A stretch of DNA of 64,000 nt from Williamsia muralis (GTDB taxonomy: Bacteria; Actinomycetota; Actinomycetes; Mycobacteriales; Mycobacteriaceae). The position numbers and the translations under genes are program-made. The notes under the pieces were generated by a model. That model searched no databases. It worked only from the letters and a program-made list of their open reading frames with translations, and had not been told where the DNA came from. The first letter of the stretch is position 1. Each line of letters starts with the position of its first letter. This document shows, in pieces, positions 10,011 to 19,285 of the stretch. The stretch spans positions 62,001-126,000 of the forward strand of contig NZ_PEBD01000008.1 in the NCBI RefSeq assembly GCF_002735905.1. Reading direction: 5' to 3'.

Positions 10011-10937
10011 TCAGATGTCGACCGGTGGCGCAAAGGCGGCAAGGGGTTCGGAGCCCGACCAATCGTGACCCCAGTAGCTGTCAGCGGTGATTTCCTCGGC
10101 AGTGTAATGGCTTTCGTCGACCAGCATGCCCTCGGTGCCGAACTCGAGGTCCCAACCGCCGGGTGCGCGCACATAGAACGACACCATCTTGTCGTTCGTG
10201 TGGCGGCCCAGTGTCGAGGAGAGGCTGAACCCCAACTTGTTCACACGATCGAGGGCCTGCCCGACGGCGTCGAGAGTGTCGACCTCCACCATCAGGTGCA
10301 CCATGCCGGGGTCCTGACTCGCCGGCGCCGGACACAGCGCGAGGCTGTGGTGACGCTGGTTGACGCCGAGGAACCGCACTCTCCGGGCCGGTGCGGGCGC
10401 GTCGGGACCGCCGAGGCGGATGGCGCCTCGCGGGAGGAAGCCGAGCACCTCGGTGTAGAAGGCGTACGTCTCGTCGAATGCCGAGGTCGGGAGCACGGCG
10501 TGACCGAGTCCCTCTGTGCCGGTGACGAATCGGCCGCCGTGTGGCGTGACCACCGGACTGTGGTCAAGCACCGGACCGAAGAAGATCTCCGTCCTGGTAC
10601 CGGACGGGTCGTCGAACGCGATGACCTGTTCGGCATCGCGATACAGCGACTCTTCCTCGGACAACACGTCGACTGTGATGCCCGCCTTCTCGATCGCCTG
10701 GCGAACACGCTCGAGGGCGAACTGGTCACGCACCTCCCAGCCGATGGCCAGCGCCTTGTCCGACTCGCCGGGCAAGACGACGATGCGGGAACGACGCTCG
10801 TCGAGCCGCAGATAGAGACCGTCGGCTTCTGGACCCGAACCCGTCGACATGCCCAGTCCGTCGACAGTCAGTTCGCGCCACCGGTCGACGTCGCGGGTCT
10901 GGACGCGCAGATATCCAAGTGCTCGTATGTCGGTCAT
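10011..10937 (-). CDS. hsaC: Extradiol catechol dioxygenase HsaC
   Basis: A 308-residue two-domain type I extradiol dioxygenase. The iron ligands align with His146 (TEGLGHAVLP), His214 (GMVHLMVEV) and Glu265 (DLEFGTEG), the spacing of HsaC/BphC. HsaC cleaves the catechol 3,4-DHSA at the meta position. RHHSLAL and STLGRHTNDKMVSFY are further family blocks. It is the last gene of the leftward operon that starts with hsaD, 22 bases after the second hsaA-like gene, and is followed by the 72-base hairpin. Confidence 0.88.
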   Translation of the reverse strand: MTDIRALGYLRVQTRDVDRWRELTVDGLGMSTGSGPEADGLYLRLDERRSRIVVLPGESDKALAIGWEVRDQFALERVRQAIEKAGITVDVLSEEESLYRDAEQVIAFDDPSGTRTEIFFGPVLDHSPVVTPHGGRFVTGTEGLGHAVLPTSAFDETYAFYTEVLGFLPRGAIRLGGPDAPAPARRVRFLGVNQRHHSLALCPAPASQDPGMVHLMVEVDTLDAVGQALDRVNKLGFSLSSTLGRHTNDKMVSFYVRAPGGWDLEFGTEGMLVDESHYTAEEITADSYWGHDWSGSEPLAAFAPPVDI

Positions 10938-10959
10938 GGGTGAACCTTTCGTGTCAGAT

Positions 10960-12138
10960 CTAGATCATCGAGCGATGCGGGCCTTGCGGCTCGCCGCCCA
11001 TCTGGGTGAGTGCCGAAGCGTGGAAGATCGACCCCGGCACGTGGATTGCGTGCGCCAAGCCCGCGTGAGCGTCGCGCCAGAACCGCTGCATCGGGGTCTT
11101 CAGCTGTAGCGCACCGCCGCCCGACCGTGCAAAGACCTCGTCGACTGCCCGCACCACACGCCATGCGGCAGCGGTTTGAGTTCGCCTGCCGATGGCACGC
11201 AGCTCGAACGAGACCTCCTGACCCTTTTCCGTCATGTCCCAGAATCGGTCGACCGTTTCGAGGACGGCTGCCCGTGAGGCGGCGATCTCAGCCGCGGCCT
11301 CACCGATCGCGAACAGGACATATGGGTCTTCTTTGATCGCCGTCCCCGACACCGTGACCCGATCGCGCTGGGTGTTGATGTGACAAGCGAGAGCGCCTTC
11401 GGCGATGCCGATCAGCGACGACGTGATCCCGAGCGGAAAGATGCACGAGAACGGGAAGTTGTAGAGGGTCTGGGTGCGGCCGAACTCCTTGGCTGCGGTT
11501 CCGTCGAACACCTTGCCTGCGGCGAGAGTTCGATACGTGGGGATGAAGGCGTCTTTGACGATGAGGTCTTTGCTGCCGGTACCGCGCAGCCCCACGACAT
11601 TCCAGCTGTCCGGGTCGATGTCGTAGTCCGAGCGCGGTAGCAACACGTGCAGGTTTTGCGGTGGCATCAGCCGGTTGCCGTCCTTGTCTCCGACGGCGGC
11701 ACCGATCATGATCCACCCGCAATGGTCGGTACCTGAGGAAAACGACCAGCGCCCGTTGAGGATGTAGCCGCCCTCTACAGGCTTCGCCACACCCATGGGG
11801 GCATAAGGGGATGCCATCCACATGTCGGGGTCCTCACCCCAGATCTCGTCCTGCGCCTTGCGATCGAAGAAGGCGAGTTCCCACGGGTGCACACCGACGA
11901 TGCCGCTCACCCAGCCGGCCGCGCCGTCGATGGATCCGATACCCATTGCGGTCTCGGCGAACTCGCGAGGATGTGCCTCGAATCCGCCGTACTCCTTCGG
12001 CTGCAACATGCGGATGACCCCGGAGTCTCGCAATCGTTTTGCCGAGGTGTCCGACAGCCGCATGAGCTTGTCACCCTCCACGCCCTCGGCGCGGATCTCC
12101 TCGGCGAATTGCTGAATGTTGTCCAGAACCTGGCCCAT
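10960..12138 (-). CDS. Second HsaA-type flavin-dependent monooxygenase
   Basis: A 392-residue paralogue of the hsaA product. It has the same fold blocks (IRMLQPKEYGG, GIVGVHPWELAFFDRKAQ, SPYAPMGVAKPVEGGY, SSGTDHCGW, FWRDAHAG) but differs clearly along its length and has an unrelated C-terminal tail. It sits in the hsaD-hsaC operon directly upstream of hsaC, the position usually taken by the ring-A hydroxylase. It could be the hydroxylase for this pathway, or act on a differently substituted phenolic steroid. It needs a separate flavin reductase. HsaB at 17693 is the only visible candidate. Confidence 0.8.
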   Translation of the reverse strand: MGQVLDNIQQFAEEIRAEGVEGDKLMRLSDTSAKRLRDSGVIRMLQPKEYGGFEAHPREFAETAMGIGSIDGAAGWVSGIVGVHPWELAFFDRKAQDEIWGEDPDMWMASPYAPMGVAKPVEGGYILNGRWSFSSGTDHCGWIMIGAAVGDKDGNRLMPPQNLHVLLPRSDYDIDPDSWNVVGLRGTGSKDLIVKDAFIPTYRTLAAGKVFDGTAAKEFGRTQTLYNFPFSCIFPLGITSSLIGIAEGALACHINTQRDRVTVSGTAIKEDPYVLFAIGEAAAEIAASRAAVLETVDRFWDMTEKGQEVSFELRAIGRRTQTAAAWRVVRAVDEVFARSGGGALQLKTPMQRFWRDAHAGLAHAIHVPGSIFHASALTQMGGEPQGPHRSMI

Positions 12139-12174
12139 GATGTTCTCGGCTTTCTATAGGTACCCGGCGAACGC

Positions 12175-13203
12175 CTAGGCAGAGGTTGTTTCCGCGAGAC
12201 CGATCGCGATCTCGATCAGCTGGTCTTCTTGTCCGCCGACGAGCTTGCGGCGACCTGCCTCGATGAGGATCTCCGCGCCGGAGACCCCATAGCGTTCGCC
12301 CTGTTTGTCGGCGTGCTTGAGGAAACTCGAGTAGACGCCTGCGTATCCCATCGTCAGCGACATCCGGTCCAGGAGGCACTCGCCGTCCATGATCGGCCGT
12401 ACGACGTCCTCGGCGGCGTCGAACATCTTGAGGGTGTCGATACCCGTTCGGATGCCGAGCTTCTCGGTCACCGCGGCGAATGCCTCCACCGGGGTGTTGC
12501 CCGCCCCGGCCCCGAACCGGCGGGTGGAACCGTCGATCTGCAGCGCACCGGCCTTCACCGCGAGGACGGAGTTCGCAACGCCCAGTCCGAGGTTCTCGTG
12601 GCCGTGGAAACCGACCTGAGCGTCGTCACCCAGCTCTGACACCAGTGCGGACACTCGATCGCTGACGTCATCGAGCACCAGGGCGCCGGCTGAATCCACC
12701 ACGTACACACACTGACAACCCGCATCGGCCATGATCCGCGCCTGCTTGGCAAGCACCTCCGGAGGCTGACTGTGCGACATCATCAAGAACCCCACGGTCT
12801 CGAGCCCCAGCTCACGCGCCAGCCCGAAATGCTGAATCGAGACATCGGCCTCGGTGCAATGCGTCGCGATACGACAGATCTGCGCACCGTTGTCCTGCGC
12901 CGCCCGGATGTCGTCCTTGATCCCCAGACCAGGCAACATCAAGAACGCGATCTTCGCCGTCGTCGCCGTCTCGACCGCCGCCCGGATCAACTTCTGCTCA
13001 GGAGTCTTCGAGAAGCCGTAGTTGAAGGACGACCCACCCAGACCATCACCATGGGTCACCTCGATCACCGGAACACCCGCACCATCGAGGGCGGCGACGA
13101 CCGCCTTGACGTGGTCGACGGTGAATTGGTGGCGCTTTGCGTGGGACCCGTCGCGCAACGACGAGTCGGTGATCCGGATGTCGAGATCAGGACTGTAGGG
13201 CAT
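12175..13203 (-). CDS. hsaF: 4-hydroxy-2-oxoacid aldolase HsaF
   Basis: A 342-residue DmpG/BphI-family aldolase that splits the 4-hydroxy-2-oxoacid to pyruvate and an aldehyde. The catalytic Arg17-Asp18 and His21 lie in [13 protein letters not shown], the divalent metal HxH in [11 protein letters not shown], and the C-terminal communication domain has YSSFLKHA. It partners with HsaG, encoded 32 bases upstream, which takes the aldehyde through a channel in this family. Length and gene order match the mycobacterial hsaEFG group. Confidence 0.92.
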   Translation of the reverse strand: MPYSPDLDIRITDSSLRDGSHAKRHQFTVDHVKAVVAALDGAGVPVIEVTHGDGLGGSSFNYGFSKTPEQKLIRAAVETATTAKIAFLMLPGLGIKDDIRAAQDNGAQICRIATHCTEADVSIQHFGLARELGLETVGFLMMSHSQPPEVLAKQARIMADAGCQCVYVVDSAGALVLDDVSDRVSALVSELGDDAQVGFHGHENLGLGVANSVLAVKAGALQIDGSTRRFGAGAGNTPVEAFAAVTEKLGIRTGIDTLKMFDAAEDVVRPIMDGECLLDRMSLTMGYAGVYSSFLKHADKQGERYGVSGAEILIEAGRRKLVGGQEDQLIEIAIGLAETTSA

Positions 13204-13235
13204 GAGTGTTCCTTAGGAAGATCAGTTCGGGCGGT

Positions 13236-14138
13236 TCAGACGGCGCCGGCGAGCAGGTTCGAAGCGAAACTCTCGCCGACTTTTGTTGCCGCGGCGGTCA
13301 TGATGTCGAGGTTGCCCGAGTAGGGCGGCAGAAAGTCGCCGGCGCCTTCCACCTCGAGGAAGATCTCGACCCGCGCCAGTCCACCGCTCGTCGTGCTTGG
13401 TTCGTCGAACTGTGGCTCGGCCCGCAGGCGGTAACCGGGTACGTACTGCTGCACCGAGCCCGCCATCTCGTAGATGGACGCTGCGATGGCATCGCGGTCG
13501 GCGTCGGCCGGAACCGAACAGAATACGGTGTCCCGCATGAACATCGGCGGCTCGGCGGGGTTCAGGATGATGATCGCCTTGCCCCGCTTCGCCCCACCTA
13601 TGGTCTCGATTCCGCGACTGGTGGTGATGGTGAACTCGTCGATGTTTCCTCGCGTTCCCGGCCCCGCAGACGGTGACGCGACACTCGCGACGATCTCGGC
13701 GTAGGCGACCTCGGCAACACGAGACACCGCGTGCACCATGGGGATCGTGGCCTGACCACCACAGGTGATGAGGTTGACGTTGGGCGCGTCGAGGTGCTCG
13801 CCCATGTTCACCGACGGGATCACCGCCGGACCGAGCGCCGCGGGCGTCAGATCGACGGCGGTGATACCGAGTTCGGCGTACCGGGGCGCGTTCGCACGGT
13901 GAACATAGGCCGAGGTCGCCTCGAAGACGAGGTCGGGCTTCTCATCCTGTGAGAGAAGCCAATCGACGCCCTCCGAACTGGTCACCATGCCGGCGTCGGC
14001 GGCGCGCCGAAGTCCTTCACTCTGGGGATCGACCCCGATCATCCACCGCGGCTCGATGATGTCCGAGCGCAGCAACTTGTACATCAGGTCGGTGCCGATG
14101 TTGCCTGATCCGACGATGGCGGCCTTCGCCTTGGTCAT
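13236..14138 (-). CDS. hsaG: Acylating aldehyde dehydrogenase HsaG
   Basis: A 300-residue DmpF/BphJ-type enzyme that oxidises propionaldehyde or acetaldehyde to the acyl-CoA with NAD+. The Rossmann motif [10 protein letters not shown] is at residues 9-18 and the catalytic Cys126 lies in [12 protein letters not shown]. It is 10 bases after hsaE and just before hsaF, so the two enzymes of the aldolase-dehydrogenase complex are co-expressed. Confidence 0.93.
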   Translation of the reverse strand: MTKAKAAIVGSGNIGTDLMYKLLRSDIIEPRWMIGVDPQSEGLRRAADAGMVTSSEGVDWLLSQDEKPDLVFEATSAYVHRANAPRYAELGITAVDLTPAALGPAVIPSVNMGEHLDAPNVNLITCGGQATIPMVHAVSRVAEVAYAEIVASVASPSAGPGTRGNIDEFTITTSRGIETIGGAKRGKAIIILNPAEPPMFMRDTVFCSVPADADRDAIAASIYEMAGSVQQYVPGYRLRAEPQFDEPSTTSGGLARVEIFLEVEGAGDFLPPYSGNLDIMTAAATKVGESFASNLLAGAV

Positions 14139-14148
14139 GGGTTCTTCC

Positions 14149-14934
14149 TCACTTGAATTGCGCTGTCACGGAGCCGATGCCGCTGAAGTCAGCCCGGAAG
14201 GTCGAGCCTGCATGCACGTCGATCGCCCGGGTACACGAGCCGGGCAGGATGACGTGACCAGCCTTGAGGCGTACCCCGAAGCCCGCGACCGTGCGTGCCA
14301 GCCAGGCAACGGCCTTCGTCGGATCCCCGAGAACCGCGCTCGCCTCGCCGCGAGCGATCTCCACGCCGTCCTCGAAGAGCACCGCTGAAATACTCCCGAT
14401 GTCGATGTCCGACGGCCGAGCCCTCCCCGCACCGAGGATGACCCCCGCGGACGAAGCATTGTCGGCGATGGTGTCGACCAGACCGATCTTCCAATTCCTG
14501 ATCCGTGAATCGATCAGCTCGATACTCGGAACGATGTACTCGGTGGCAGCGAGCACGTCCTCTTCGGTGCAGCCCTCCCCGGGAAGGGTTTCGCCCAGTA
14601 CGTAGCCGATCTCGACTTCGATACGGGGGTAACAGAATTGCGCGGTGTCGATCGCGGAGTCCTTGGAATACACCATCGACGACAGGAGATGCCCGTAGTC
14701 GGGCTCATCGACACCCATCATCGCCTGCATCACCTCGGAAGACAGCCCGACCTTGTGGCCGTACACACTCTCCCCGGCAGCCAGCCGCCTGCGGATGTTG
14801 ATCAGCGCGATCTCGTACGCGTCGACCACATCGATCTGCTCGAACGTCGTACTGAGAGGATCGATCGGCGAGCGGTTCGCTTCGGCGTACCACAGAAGGT
14901 CGGCAGCCGACAAGCGTTCGTCATCGATCAGCAT
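14149..14934 (-). CDS. hsaE: 2-hydroxypenta-2,4-dienoate hydratase HsaE
   Basis: A 261-residue hydratase (MhpD/BphH family) that converts the C5 dienol acid released by HsaD into the HsaF substrate. The start ATG at 14934 shares its A with the stop of the preceding kstD gene (TGATG), so it is translationally coupled. [33 protein letters not shown] and HVILPGSCT are characteristic blocks. The length equals that of mycobacterial HsaE. Confidence 0.92.
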   Translation of the reverse strand: MLIDDERLSAADLLWYAEANRSPIDPLSTTFEQIDVVDAYEIALINIRRRLAAGESVYGHKVGLSSEVMQAMMGVDEPDYGHLLSSMVYSKDSAIDTAQFCYPRIEVEIGYVLGETLPGEGCTEEDVLAATEYIVPSIELIDSRIRNWKIGLVDTIADNASSAGVILGAGRARPSDIDIGSISAVLFEDGVEIARGEASAVLGDPTKAVAWLARTVAGFGVRLKAGHVILPGSCTRAIDVHAGSTFRADFSGIGSVTAQFK

Positions 14935-16637
14935 CAGGCTGTGGCCGAATCGAGCGTTGTGTCCCGTTCGGTCGCCGAGACATGCCGGGCCGCGATGTAG
15001 CCGAACACCATCGACGGTCCGATCGTCGCTCCTGCGCCCGCATATTCGTTGCCCATCACCGACGCCGACGTGTTGCCGGTGGCGTACAGACCGTCGATGA
15101 CCGTTCCGTCCTCGCGCAGCACTCGACTCTTTGCGTCGCACACCAAACCGCCTTTGGTGCCCAGATCGCCTGCCTCACACCGGATTGCATAGAAGGGGCC
15201 CTTGACGATCTCGTCGAGGTTGGGGTTCTTCATCGTCGGATCTCCGTAATAACGGTCGTATGCGCTCTCGCCGCGACCGAAGTCCTCGTCGACACCTGAA
15301 CGCGCGAAGCCGTTGAAACGGTTGATGGTCTCGACCAGCGCGTCGGCTGGGACACCGATCTCTTCGGCCAGCTCACGCAGCGTGTCGGCCTTGTGCACCA
15401 CACCGGAGTCGTAGAACCCCTGAGGGAAGGGAACATTTGGAAGTACCTGCGCGAACGGGTACCGATTCTTGGCCTTGGTGTCCATGATGAACCATGCCGG
15501 GACGTGCCCGCCCTCCAGCTGCTCGTGCACGAAGTTCACGTAGGGAGCCGACTCATTGGTGAAACGCTTTCCGGCGCTGTTCACGATCACCGACGGTGGG
15601 ATACATCGCTCAGAAACCAACGGGATGACCGCACCCATGGGATGAAGGACCGATGGCATCCACCACGCGTCGTCCATCAGATCTACCGCCGCCCCGAGAC
15701 GCTGTCCCGCAACGATCCCGTCGCCGACGTTCTCTCGGGCACCCGAACTGACGTCGGCAACACCATGTCGGGGCAGATACTGCGCCCGCATCTCGTTGTT
15801 GTGGTCGAAACCGCCTGTCGCCAACAACACGCCGCGGCGCGCACCGATACGAATGGTCGCGCCATCACGCTCGGCCACCACACCGATGACTGTTCCGCGG
15901 TCGTCGGTGATCAGTTCGGTCATCGACGTCTTCAGCCACAAGGGAACGCCTGCGTCCTTGAGGACCATGCGCATCCGTGCGACCAGGGCACGGCCGCCGG
16001 TCGCCATGTGCCGGCGTCGGATGACGTTGGAAGACACCCGCCACGCTGCGACCAGCGAGGCCCTGCGCCCCTTCCACGTTCTCTTGACCATGGCGAGGTC
16101 GTGGTAGTCCTTCGATGTGACCCACAGTCCCAGTGGGCCTTTCATGCTGTTCGGGCGCTGGAACTTCTCGTCTTCCTTCAGCGCGCGGGTGTCGAAGGGC
16201 TTGCACTCGATGGTGCGACCCAGCGCGCTCCCGCCTTCGAACTCGGGGTGATAGTCCGAGTACCCCTTGACCCAGTAGAGCTTCATGCGCGGGCTCTTGT
16301 CGAGCAGTTCCATGAGCGCGGGCCCGTTGTCGACAAAAGCGTCGAGGCGATCCGCGGGCACCTTGCCCTCGGTGATGACGTCGAGGTAGCGACGGATGGA
16401 ACTCCGTTTGTCCACCACGCCTTTCGCCCGGAGTGTGGGCGCGTTGGGAATCCAGATGCCGCCGCCGGAAATGGCGGTGGATCCACCGTAGGTGGCGCCC
16501 TTGTCGATGATGAGTGTGTCGAGTCCGCTGTGCGCGGCGGTGATTCCGGCCGCCATGCCACCGCCGCCGCTTCCCACGACCAGGAAGTCGACGATCGTCT
16601 CGAACTGTCGGGTGTCGAAGCGATTGTTGTCGGCCAT
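14934..16637 (-). CDS. Second 3-ketosteroid delta-1-dehydrogenase-like flavoprotein
   Basis: A 567-residue FAD-dependent KstD homologue, longer than the first KstD and clearly diverged. The FAD motif VVGSGGGGMAAG begins at about residue 20, followed by GGSTAISGGGIWIP. The C-terminal flavin motif is GLYATGNTSASVMG. The final catalytic region reads NEYAGAGATIGP where KstD1 has FYPGPGVPLG, so the tyrosine is kept but two prolines are lost. It starts two bases after hsaD and overlaps hsaE. It probably dehydrogenates a different 3-ketosteroid or a ring-degraded intermediate. A KstD of another substrate class is my reading, and a delta-4 dehydrogenase is possible. Confidence 0.83.
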   Translation of the reverse strand: MADNNRFDTRQFETIVDFLVVGSGGGGMAAGITAAHSGLDTLIIDKGATYGGSTAISGGGIWIPNAPTLRAKGVVDKRSSIRRYLDVITEGKVPADRLDAFVDNGPALMELLDKSPRMKLYWVKGYSDYHPEFEGGSALGRTIECKPFDTRALKEDEKFQRPNSMKGPLGLWVTSKDYHDLAMVKRTWKGRRASLVAAWRVSSNVIRRRHMATGGRALVARMRMVLKDAGVPLWLKTSMTELITDDRGTVIGVVAERDGATIRIGARRGVLLATGGFDHNNEMRAQYLPRHGVADVSSGARENVGDGIVAGQRLGAAVDLMDDAWWMPSVLHPMGAVIPLVSERCIPPSVIVNSAGKRFTNESAPYVNFVHEQLEGGHVPAWFIMDTKAKNRYPFAQVLPNVPFPQGFYDSGVVHKADTLRELAEEIGVPADALVETINRFNGFARSGVDEDFGRGESAYDRYYGDPTMKNPNLDEIVKGPFYAIRCEAGDLGTKGGLVCDAKSRVLREDGTVIDGLYATGNTSASVMGNEYAGAGATIGPSMVFGYIAARHVSATERDTTLDSATA

Positions 16638-16639
16638 GT

Positions 16640-17509
16640 CTACGTCCTGTCCTTGCGGGTGAGAAAGGCAAGCACCGCAGAGACCCAGGCATCTCGGGCC
16701 TCGATCATCGTCCAGTGCCCGCACTTGGGGAAAACGTGGAGTTCGCTGTTCGGGATGTCTCGCATCGGCAGCATTGCCATGTCGACCGGGCTCACCCTGT
16801 CGTCGCCCCCCCAGGTCAGCAGCGTCGGGGCTTTGACTTTGCCGAGCTGCGACCAATAAGGCGGCGCGTCTGAGCGCGCCGCCGCGACCATGGACGCGGC
16901 AAAGGCCTTGCTGCTGTACATCCGTCGAGCGATCTCGAGGGTTGCCGGCTCGGTCGCCAGCTCCCAGCGCTCGTCGATCAATTCAGGGGTGATCACAGCC
17001 GGGTCATAGACCATCGACCGGAGCCAGCGGACCAATCCTTCGCGGGTGGGGTTGTCGGTGAACTCCATCAGGAGCTTGATTCCCTCACTGGGCCCCGGAG
17101 AGAACGTGGCCTTGCCCATTCCACCGATGGTGACCAACTTGTCCACCCTGCTGGGTTCATCGATCGCGACCTTGGTGGCGACGATCCCGCCCATCGAGTT
17201 CCCGATCATGTGCGCGGTATCGATCTCGAGACCATCGAGAAAGAGTCCGACGGCGGACTGCGCCATCGACATCGGGTGGCCGTCACCAGGATCACTTACC
17301 CCGAAGCCAGGGAATTCGAGTATCAGGCAACGGAAATGCTCGGCCAGTGCGGGAAGCACTCCCCGATAGTTCCTCCACCCGGTCACCCCGGGCCCGGAGC
17401 CGTGGAGCAGCAGCAGTGGTGGGCCCTCGCCTGCCTCATGGAACCGGAGCATCCCGAGATCGGTGTTCAACTCCCGCAGACTGCGCTCGTAGCTCACGTC
17501 TGTCGTCAT
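16640..17509 (-). CDS. hsaD: Meta-cleavage product hydrolase HsaD
   Basis: A 289-residue alpha/beta hydrolase that cleaves the C-C bond of 4,9-DSHA. Ser105 lies in GNSMGG, the acid is in WGGDDRV (around Asp237) and His265 in CGHWTM. HGSGPG at residues 36-41 forms the oxyanion region, as in BphD. The start is ATG 17509, and upstream in-frame ATG codons are further inside the promoter. It is the first gene of the seven-gene leftward operon and is divergent from hsaB, with two operator-like elements between them. Confidence 0.92.
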   Translation of the reverse strand: MTTDVSYERSLRELNTDLGMLRFHEAGEGPPLLLLHGSGPGVTGWRNYRGVLPALAEHFRCLILEFPGFGVSDPGDGHPMSMAQSAVGLFLDGLEIDTAHMIGNSMGGIVATKVAIDEPSRVDKLVTIGGMGKATFSPGPSEGIKLLMEFTDNPTREGLVRWLRSMVYDPAVITPELIDERWELATEPATLEIARRMYSSKAFAASMVAAARSDAPPYWSQLGKVKAPTLLTWGGDDRVSPVDMAMLPMRDIPNSELHVFPKCGHWTMIEARDAWVSAVLAFLTRKDRT

Positions 17510-17550
17510 GGGCCGAACGTTGCCAGCCCGGCGCCTCATCCACAGCCCAG

Positions 17551-17567
17551 GTCTCGTTGAGCGAGAT
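17551..17567. promoter_or_regulatory. Steroid-island operator, copy C
   Basis: GTCTC-GTTGAGC-GAGAT, about 50 bases upstream of hsaD in the hsaD/hsaB divergent promoter. Confidence 0.55.
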
Positions 17568-17600
17568 CCCCAGCACGCCAGGGCCGGACGGACTCTGGCG

Positions 17601-17617
17601 CTTCCGCTGAGCGAGAC
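17601..17617. promoter_or_regulatory. Steroid-island operator, copy D (weak left arm)
   Basis: CTTCC-GCTGAGC-GAGAC. The right half matches copies B and F exactly and the left arm is degenerate. It is 50 bases from copy C and closer to hsaB. Confidence 0.4.
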
Positions 17618-17692
17618 CTCGTACGGCTGCCGAGGCCGGCCGCAATAGCCTCACCTCATCATCGACCACACAACGGAACCGGAGGTGTTCGG

Positions 17693-18196
17693 ATGTCGAT
17701 CGAAACGATGTCGCAGACCGACATGCGAAAGGCGCTGGGTCAGTTCGCAAGCGGAGTCACCGTGGTCGCCGGTATGGACGACGAGGGACCTATCGGTTTC
17801 GCCTGCCAGTCCTTCGCCTCGGTGTCGCTTGATCCTCCCCTGATCCTGTTCTGCGCCGACCACCGCGGGCGGTCTTGGCCCCGTATCCGGAACACGGGCC
17901 GGTTCAGCATCAACGTGCTGCACGAGAACCAAACCGATCTGTGCTCCCGATTCGGGTCGAGCAGAGGTCGCAAATACGAGGGGCTCGACTGGGAGTTAAG
18001 CACGTGGGCGACGCCGTCGCTCCCAGGTGTGCTCATTCGGGTACATGCCGAGATCCACGACGTGCACACTGCAGGCGATCACGACGTGGTGATCGGCCGA
18101 ATCCTCGGGTTGGAGTCGGTCACCGAAGAGCGTCCGATGATCTTCTTCCGCGGCGGGTTCGGTCTCGACGCGGCTTCAAAGCTTTTGCGTGCCTGA
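17693..18196 (+). CDS. hsaB: Flavin reductase HsaB
   Basis: A 167-residue flavin reductase of the HpaC/FMN-binding split-barrel family. It supplies reduced flavin to HsaA. It starts at ATG 17693, seven bases after GGAGG. FASGVTVVAG and GFACQSFASVSLDPPLILF are typical flavin-contact blocks, and a C-terminal IFFRGGFG is present. It is monocistronic here and divergent from hsaD, whereas it often adjoins hsaA in other genomes. It would have to serve both HsaA-type oxygenases of this island. Confidence 0.9.
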   Translation: MSIETMSQTDMRKALGQFASGVTVVAGMDDEGPIGFACQSFASVSLDPPLILFCADHRGRSWPRIRNTGRFSINVLHENQTDLCSRFGSSRGRKYEGLDWELSTWATPSLPGVLIRVHAEIHDVHTAGDHDVVIGRILGLESVTEERPMIFFRGGFGLDAASKLLRA

Positions 18197-18230
18197 AGCA
18201 TCGATTGGTTCATCGCGCGTGGCGAATCGA

Positions 18231-19123
18231 CTACAGCCACTGCCCCGACTGCACGGCGAGCAGTCGGTCCAAGGCCTCTGCCGACCACGTGTTGTCCGGC
18301 ATCGGAGGGGTTTTGCGCCCCCGGCGAGTGGTACCGGCCTCGGGATACATGGTGCGCGTGACTTCCCGGACCGCCCGCACGACCAGGGGGCAACCCGTTT
18401 GAGCTGGGCGGTCCGTGCGTCTCCGCAGAGCGAGATCGCCGCGACCGGGCCGTCGTATCCGCGCACCGCCACTCCGACGCATGCGGCGCCGCGTACGGAC
18501 TCACCGCGTTCGAATGCCAATCCGCTGCGCTGTCGGATGCGGTTGAGTTCCTGATGGAGGGTCGGCAGATCAGGGATCGTGTGATCGGTGCACCGATTCA
18601 GCCGCTGCTGATAGATCGCGTCGACGCGCTCCGGATCGAGCCAGGCGAGCATCGACTTTCCGCCGGCGGTGGAATATGCCGGTCCGCGTCCACCGACTCG
18701 TGACGGCAGCGATGCAGCGAACCGCCCACCGACCTTGTCGAGGTAGATGCTCTCGCCCCCGTCGAGGACCGACAGATGGACCACCATGCCGGTCTGCATG
18801 TGCAGATCGTGCAACAGAGGCGCAGCAGCCGCACGCACCTGTGCATGACCACCGTCCCCTCCGCCGAGACCCATCGACCGCCGGCCGAGTCGATAACCGA
18901 AAGAGGCGTGTTCCACCCAGTTCAACCGGACCAGTTGGTCGAGGATGCGGTGCACCGTCGACCGCGGCAGCTGCGTGCGCCCGGCCACTTCTTCGAGAGT
19001 CAGCCGCGACGCCGGGCCGCCGAACGAATCGAGGATGAGCGTCATTCGTTCGAGCATCGAGGGCGGCAGATCCCGCTTACCGGCAGAGCGGGGGTGTGCA
19101 GCACCGGAATCAATGACCGTCAT
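18231..19123 (-). pseudogene. IclR-family regulator with an apparent frameshift
   Basis: It begins at ATG 19123 with GGAGG four bases upstream. The N-terminus holds an IclR winged helix (RLTLEEVAGRTQLPRSTVHRIL) and an effector domain with MVVHLSVLDGGESIYLDKV. After LKRVAP (about residue 244) the frame turns into low-complexity sequence, while the next frame continues sensibly as LVVRAVREVTRTMYPEAG to a TAG at 18231. The switch falls at a run of five G on the plus strand (18386-18390); six would restore one ~296-residue protein. This is either a homopolymer sequencing error or a real inactivating or phase-variable shift. It likely regulates the island. Confidence 0.75.
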
Positions 19124-19195
19124 CGAGCCTCCATAACCTGGTCGAATCTGAGATCCAGGACAAAACTGAAATGAATTCTTGTAATACTAACAGCA

Positions 19196-19212
19196 GTCCC
19201 GGTGACTGGGAA
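19196..19212. promoter_or_regulatory. Steroid-island operator, copy E
   Basis: GTCCC-GGTGACT-GGGAA, midway between the IclR gene and the NTF2-like gene (about 81 bases from each start). Confidence 0.5.
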
Positions 19213-19285
19213 GCGTCGCAGCAGCCGCTGTCGGCGGCGCTACGAATCCCCGCTCTCTCCGGCCAACAAAACGAAAGGCTGATCC

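Noticed and set aside
10940-10970. AGATCTAGATCA between the two genes upstream of hsaC as a further KstR-like site
   Set aside because: It has only a short CTAG core without the AAT/ATT flanks, and lies inside an operon at a stop codon.
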